64,000 nt of DNA from Mucilaginibacter flavus. GTDB lineage: Bacteria > Bacteroidota > Bacteroidia > Sphingobacteriales > Sphingobacteriaceae. The notes under the pieces were generated by a model. The model did no database searches. It worked only from the letters and a program-made list of their open reading frames with translations, and was not told the DNA's origin. Of this stretch, positions 59,262-64,000 are shown one piece after another. Both the position numbers and the translations under genes were made by a program. Each line of letters starts with the position of its first letter. Position 1 is the stretch's first letter. The DNA lies in NCBI RefSeq assembly GCF_030409315.1, contig NZ_JAUFPS010000042.1:62001-126000 (forward strand), given 5' to 3'.

Positions 59262-62066
59262 CTATCGCAATATGGTTAGTGATCCGGAAAGCGTGCTTCG
59301 CCCGTGTTTAGGGTTAATAATATAGTAATACACGCCACCCGGCACGGGTACACCGTTATAGGTACCATCCCAGGGCACGGCATAACCTACCGATGCAAAT
59401 AGTTTGGCTCCATAGCGGTTGTAAACCTCAACGGTACAATTGGTATAGGTATCCAGGTATTTGATAACCCATTGGTCATTAGTACCATCACCATTGGGCG
59501 AAAATGTATTGGGGACTACAGGGCCCTGCAAAACCGAAACTTTTACCTGCCCGCTTAACGAGCAGCCGCTAATGGTGGTAACGGTAAGCGTATAAGCGAT
59601 ATCCTGCAAAGGAGTAACCACAGGATTAAGAACCGTGGCATCGCTCAGATAGGTAGCGGGCGACCATGAATACGTCAATCCCGCTCCGCTGGCTGTAGCG
59701 GGTAGGGTAGAGCTACCACCCGATAGTACCGTAATATCCGGCCCCACGTTAATAGTCGGCACAGGATTAACGGTAATAGATTGACTCACCGTATCGGCGC
59801 AGGCATTAGTGGCGGTATAAATATAATTGATAGCAAATGTACCCACCCCGAATGTTGCGGGATCGAACAAACCGGTGCTGCTTACACCAGTGCCCTGGTA
59901 GGTGCCGCTACCAGCCACACCTGCATTTTCCTGAGCAGATAGCTGCACTGTTCCGCCATTAACGCAAACCGCCGCAGGTGCCGTAAAACTAAGATCGGGC
60001 TGGGCAAGCAGGGTAATGGTTTTATCCATAACAGATACACAGGTACCGCCAGAGTAAGCAACCAACCGCACCTGGTAATTTTGCGTTGCCGGGGTATGAA
60101 AAGCGGTATAATTGTGCCCGTATAATTTGCCGTAAGTTGGGTTTTCATCGGTAACTACCATACCTGGGTTGTTGGCATAATCATAATACCATTCCAGTTT
60201 GGTAATGTTCCCAAAATCGACCGTGGAATTGTTGGTGAACATTACTTGGTGGTTGCTGCAAAGTTCCGACTGATCTATCACCGTAAACGCCGCCACCGGG
60301 ATAGAACCGTTTACCGTAAAGCTTTGCGTTATGGCAGATACGCAACCACTGGTCGATGTTACGGTTAGCGTAACCTGGTAAACCGCCGCCTGGGTGTATT
60401 TATGCGATGGGTTTTTTAGGGTAGATGTGTTGGGATTGCCGGCTGTAGCATTGGCATCGCCAAAGTTCCATAAATAGGTAAAGCCGCTGGTTGTGTTGTC
60501 GGCAATGGTGCTGGCATCTGTAAAAGTTGCCGAAGCATCGGCCAAACAAACATCGGGCATAGTGAATGCCGCTACCGGCAACGGACTAACCTTTAAACTT
60601 TTAGTAACCGTAGCCGTACAGCCGCCCGAATTTGTAACGGTAAGCTTAACGTTAAAAGTACCCGCCGCTGTGTACAAATGCTGAAAAGCGGCTGCCGTTG
60701 TTTTGGTGTCGGTTGTTCCATCGCCATAATCCCAAACCCAGCTGGTAATGGTGGTACCTGTGCCGGTAGTTGATTGATCGGTAATAGTAACCGCCTGGGT
60801 TAAACAATCGGGGCTGGTAAAGGTAAACGCGGCCACAGGCAAGGCATTAATGCTGATAGCCTTACTTATGGTTGATGGCGAGCAGCCCGTAGTACCTGCC
60901 ACAGTTAGTTTTACGGTGTAAGCTCCTGCTGTGGCATAAGTATGCACTGGGTTTTGCAGGGTAGAGGTTTGCCCATCGCCAAAATCCCAAAGCCAGGAAG
61001 CGATGGTGGTTCCATTAGCAACCGATGCATCTGTAAAAATTGTGGGCGTACCTAAACAGGTGTTGGCAGGCACGGTGAAAGCCGCGGTAGGGGCGGGAGT
61101 AACCGTTAAAGTAAGATTATTACTGGCCACCACGCAACTTGCCGAGTTAATATTATCAGTTGCCGCCGAAACCAGCCGGTATTGGTAGGTACCGGCAGTT
61201 GTAGGCGAGGTAATGGTGTAAGTTGTAGTGGTGCTGCCCGTGCTCAGGTCTATCCAGGCACCGTTAACATACATTTGTAGTTTTTGCACATAACCGCTTG
61301 CCAGTGTACTGGTGGCTTTTATGGTATATGTCTGGCCCGATCCGGCGCAGGTGCTTTCGGTAGTGCCGGTGGTTTGAGTAAATACAGCTGATACGGTGGA
61401 ACCGTACGGACTAAAAGTAATATCATCTACCGCGAAATCGTTCCCAACTGTTCCGCTGGCGTTGCTTACCAGTTTAATGATCACATCGCCTGTGCCAGCC
61501 GGTAACGTAAAGTTGGCAGTATAGTTATGCCATACGTTTCCCGTGGGTACATCGCCTGTTGAAACCGGCGTGCTCAGTTCTGTAGTGCCATCGGCGGCAT
61601 AAATATGAAAAACCATATTGGGCGGAATGCCGTTTGATGATAGCACATTTTTTATCCAAACTCCAAATTGGTATTGGGTATTGCCGCAAAGGCCGGGCAC
61701 CGTACGGGTATAAACTGTACCGGCCTGTATGTTGCCGTTTACTACCATCATATACCCGTTGGTTTTACCGGTAGTTTCGTAATCATGATCGTAGCTGGTA
61801 ACAAAGCTGCCATGTACCGCGGTATTTACCAGGTTGGTAATGGTGTAATAGTTTTCGCCCACCTCGCCGCTACCGCTGTAAATGTAGGTGGTAGATCCTG
61901 AGTCGGCAGCCAGCGCGCCGCCCCTTGTTGCCGTACCCGAGCCGAATGTAATTTTCACTACCGGATCGCCCAGGCTTTGGGCATGGGTTTTCGCGCTAAA
62001 AAAAAGCGACAACAAGATACAAGTAATAAGTGTGAGGTTTTTTTCAGCCTTTAAAGCAACCGACAT
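59262..62066 (-). CDS. PKD-repeat gliding-motility-type protein with T9SS type B sorting domain
   Basis: 934 residues. A signal peptide (about 1-29) precedes a carbohydrate-binding-like domain (about 30-220), then PKD repeats with W.W/N.FGDG motifs (three clear copies, about 325-605, and one degenerate). The final 90 residues, from NTFSPNGDGTNDQWVI to GGVYYYIINPKHGRSTLSGSLTILR, are the gliding-motility-associated C-terminal (CHU_C) domain. It is probably a large surface or secreted adhesin exported by the type IX system. Confidence 0.93.
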   Translation of the reverse strand: MSVALKAEKNLTLITCILLSLFFSAKTHAQSLGDPVVKITFGSGTATRGGALAADSGSTTYIYSGSGEVGENYYTITNLVNTAVHGSFVTSYDHDYETTGKTNGYMMVVNGNIQAGTVYTRTVPGLCGNTQYQFGVWIKNVLSSNGIPPNMVFHIYAADGTTELSTPVSTGDVPTGNVWHNYTANFTLPAGTGDVIIKLVSNASGTVGNDFAVDDITFSPYGSTVSAVFTQTTGTTESTCAGSGQTYTIKATSTLASGYVQKLQMYVNGAWIDLSTGSTTTTYTITSPTTAGTYQYRLVSAATDNINSASCVVASNNLTLTVTPAPTAAFTVPANTCLGTPTIFTDASVANGTTIASWLWDFGDGQTSTLQNPVHTYATAGAYTVKLTVAGTTGCSPSTISKAISINALPVAAFTFTSPDCLTQAVTITDQSTTGTGTTITSWVWDYGDGTTDTKTTAAAFQHLYTAAGTFNVKLTVTNSGGCTATVTKSLKVSPLPVAAFTMPDVCLADASATFTDASTIADNTTSGFTYLWNFGDANATAGNPNTSTLKNPSHKYTQAAVYQVTLTVTSTSGCVSAITQSFTVNGSIPVAAFTVIDQSELCSNHQVMFTNNSTVDFGNITKLEWYYDYANNPGMVVTDENPTYGKLYGHNYTAFHTPATQNYQVRLVAYSGGTCVSVMDKTITLLAQPDLSFTAPAAVCVNGGTVQLSAQENAGVAGSGTYQGTGVSSTGLFDPATFGVGTFAINYIYTATNACADTVSQSITVNPVPTINVGPDITVLSGGSSTLPATASGAGLTYSWSPATYLSDATVLNPVVTPLQDIAYTLTVTTISGCSLSGQVKVSVLQGPVVPNTFSPNGDGTNDQWVIKYLDTYTNCTVEVYNRYGAKLFASVGYAVPWDGTYNGVPVPGGVYYYIINPKHGRSTLSGSLTILR

Positions 62067-62470
62067 AAATTTTCGATACGAGTAGTTAAAGATGCCCCAT
62101 GCAACTAAGTTTTGTTTGGATGTATCGACAAACGGGTACTATGAATCGGTAAGTTTTGAGGTGAAAGGGAAAAGGCGAAAGGTTTTTTAGGTGATGGAGA
62201 ACCAAAAGATAAAAGAGGAGGATATTGTTCTGATACTTTATTGTACACACCCAAAATGAAAACAAAAAAGCCTCTTGCCTTTTCTTTATTAAAATACCTC
62301 TGCCGGCAAATTTGCCTGTGTATTTAAAACAGTTTTTGTTGCTCCCTGCCGCAAAATCTTTTTACAAATTCTACAACTTTCGCTGTCAACCATATTTAAT
62401 CACATTTTGCAAAGGCAAATGCCTGTATTTAAACTCAAAATGATAAATTTGGGCAACCAAACCATATCCT
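62067..62470. other. Intergenic region with G/A-rich word array
   Basis: 404 bp. GAGGTGAAAGGGAAAAGGCG and AAAGGTTTTTTAGG, AAGATAAAAGAGGAGG (62158-62222) face AAAAAGCCTCTTGCCTTTTC (62266-62285), the same type of inverted word array as elsewhere. The right part is A/T-rich and precedes a plus-strand gene. No reading frame seen. Confidence 0.55.
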
Positions 62471-64000
62471 ATGAAACCTATTTACCTTGCCGTTACGCTG
62501 CTTTTTTGTCAAACTATTGCGTTTGCTCAAACCGGGCCAACTTTATCTGCCGGGCTTGAAGCTCTTACTTATAAAAAGGGAGCGATAAATGTTGACAGCC
62601 TTACCAGTATAATTATAAAAAAACAGGGCGAATTAAAGCAAGAAGCCTTAAAGCGTTTTGTAATAAAGCTTTTTCCGTCTGATAATATTACTACCAAATC
62701 CTACATTCAAAGTAGTCTTAATATCCTTATCAACGAAAAAAATCCTAAAGTAATTGAAAAAGAAATAATAGAACTTACTACAAACTATGCACTTGCTTTG
62801 GGCATTGCCAAAGCATACAAGGCAGATTCAGTAAATAAGATATACTTAAAAAAGATTTTCAGCGATAGCTATACCAAAACCAGCCTTTATAGCGATCAAT
62901 TGATTAAAATGCTCGACGACGACAAAACCAATGTGCGAGCAAATGATTATAAGCTTCAGCAAAAAGATCTTACAAACAAAGCAGCAGCCCTTAATATTGA
63001 TATAAATAACGCGAAAACCAGAGAACAAAAAGTAGCATTAATTAAGCAGTTAAAAGCGGTTCAAAAAAGCCTGATAACAGTAAAAAATAAATTGGCTGAT
63101 ATCGGTCTAAACTTAAACTTTAACATACACTCTTATAATGATACGTCAACCACCATTCCGTTTAATATTATACTCGATATAGCAAGTACGGTTTTATCAA
63201 ACAACGATTCCCTCCAGAAGAAAGGTTTCTTTAAAAACAAAATTGACTATCACCAAGCCTATTTTTACAAGGACCTCGTATCAAACGGATCCGAACTATC
63301 TATGAATATGGCCCATGAATTTGATCGCGTTTACGCGCAGATAAATGCTTTCATAAGCCCCTATATATCTAACTACGATATTATAAAAGAATTTTTTGCA
63401 ACTAAAATTACCCCTCAAAAAGGCATTTCGATTAAAGATAGTCTTATAAAAAAATACGTTGCACAAATTAGTCAAAGCGTGGGTGATGTTGAATTGGCTT
63501 CACTCATTCAAATGACGGTTTTGGGCGATAACAAGAATTTGACAACTACCGATGTTGATTATAAAAAAACCGTATTGCAAATAACCAGCATAAAAAAGAA
63601 AACAGACACCCTAAAAAATCTCAAACTTTTGATCGGAACTCAGACACGGTTGGCCGACTCTTTATTGTCGATGAGAAGCAAGCGGAGCTCCTTATTAAAA
63701 GACACCTCCGTTCACCATTATTTTATACCCCCCGATAGCATAGGGTTTCTTCCTGGCAGCAACACCGTGGCTGTACCGTTCCAAAATTTAAATAATCAAA
63801 TTAAAAAAGTGCAAAAAGATTCTGCACTTCAAAGAACAGTCATTAACAGATCATTGAGTACAAATCAAAGTTTACTTGGGGCCGATAGCCCCGTCAGTTT
63901 CTTTAACAATAGCAATTTTAAAAAAGCCTATGAAATAACTGATAATGCCTTTTTGAAAACAGATGCTGTTTTAACCGAGCAGTATAAAAAGCTGGCTTTT
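62471..64000 (+). CDS. Exported protein of unknown function, partial (runs past window end)
   Basis: An open frame of 510 codons from ATG 62471 to the last base, with no stop. Signal peptide MKPIYLAVTLLFCQTIAFAQ. The rest is lysine-, asparagine- and leucine-rich and largely helical, with probable coiled-coil stretches (DYKLQQKDLTNKAAALNIDINNAKTREQKVALIKQLKAVQ). No cysteine-rich or catalytic motif is seen. I do not recognise the family. The C-terminus is unknown. Confidence 0.8.
   Translation, partial: MKPIYLAVTLLFCQTIAFAQTGPTLSAGLEALTYKKGAINVDSLTSIIIKKQGELKQEALKRFVIKLFPSDNITTKSYIQSSLNILINEKNPKVIEKEIIELTTNYALALGIAKAYKADSVNKIYLKKIFSDSYTKTSLYSDQLIKMLDDDKTNVRANDYKLQQKDLTNKAAALNIDINNAKTREQKVALIKQLKAVQKSLITVKNKLADIGLNLNFNIHSYNDTSTTIPFNIILDIASTVLSNNDSLQKKGFFKNKIDYHQAYFYKDLVSNGSELSMNMAHEFDRVYAQINAFISPYISNYDIIKEFFATKITPQKGISIKDSLIKKYVAQISQSVGDVELASLIQMTVLGDNKNLTTTDVDYKKTVLQITSIKKKTDTLKNLKLLIGTQTRLADSLLSMRSKRSSLLKDTSVHHYFIPPDSIGFLPGSNTVAVPFQNLNNQIKKVQKDSALQRTVINRSLSTNQSLLGADSPVSFFNNSNFKKAYEITDNAFLKTDAVLTEQYKKLAF

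Overview
The window comes from a Bacteroidetes chromosome, most likely the family Sphingobacteriaceae (Mucilaginibacter or Pedobacter type). This is inferred from gene content (a type IX secretion sorting domain, DUF4153 and DUF4349 proteins, IPT/TIG lipoproteins, Reg_prop-propeller and LytS/LytTR two-component systems, an IntDOT-like integrase), from a TTG-N19-TAnnTTTG promoter ahead of pdhB, and from weak or absent Shine-Dalgarno sequences on most genes. No rRNA gene, ordinary tRNA gene, CRISPR array or intact insertion sequence was found.

Layout. 1-3240: edge of an accessory region, with a DUF234-type ATPase behind two 40-bp palindromes, a tyrosine recombinase, and an orphan HipB-like repressor behind a 17-bp perfect inverted repeat. 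3248-8874: IPT/TIG lipoprotein and a two-component pair. 10369-15787: a seven-gene plus-strand Ter operon (four TerD paralogues, a HAD phosphatase, a phosphoribosyltransferase, TelA). 17228-21897: the most unusual locus, see below. 22182-42569: housekeeping and scattered genes (trhO, dtd, a MazG-like enzyme, comB, gcvT, glycosyltransferases, rnhB, a SpoIIE phosphatase, an OppC-like permease, a PyrR-like PRTase, greA, a 2-hydroxyacid dehydrogenase, pdhB). 42752-48583: an RND efflux operon. 49393-57472: prfA, lpxH, a LytS/LytTR pair, a truncated GluRS-like protein and a PhzF protein. 57631-64000: a CPA1 antiporter, a PKD-rich type IX cargo, and a secreted protein cut by the window end.

The standout system lies on the minus strand, in the order TROVE/Ro60 gene (21897-20311), about 1.2 kb without a credible reading frame (20255-19067), then two RlaP-type nucleotidyltransferases overlapping by ATGA (19041-18286 and 18289-17228). 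I read the non-coding part as a tandem array of eight Y-RNA-like RNAs. Each has a 5' strand motif RUGYCGUWA and a 3' strand motif close to GCYUGUYGCYCU. In each unit both motifs are flanked by helices whose sequence differs between units while pairing is kept. Seven of the eight carry a T-arm (GGTTCGANTCC type). Four carry a circularly permuted tRNA body: T-arm, then a closed acceptor-like hairpin (GCAA tetraloop in three), then a D-arm. One is permuted in the D-loop and keeps an anticodon-like arm (GCA). One has no tRNA module. This matches the known YrlA architecture (Ro60-binding stem plus tRNA mimic), but as a multi-copy diversified array next to the RNA-binding protein and two putative RNA-end nucleotidyltransferases. 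It looks like an RNA surveillance or repair cassette without RtcB or any RNA ligase in the window.

Intergenic regions also hold dispersed palindromes (33-bp element in two copies, CCCCTAAAGGGG elements inside the RNA array, a MITE-like 149-bp hairpin, an 82-bp nested palindrome) and many inverted arrays of a degenerate short word, a different word in each gap.
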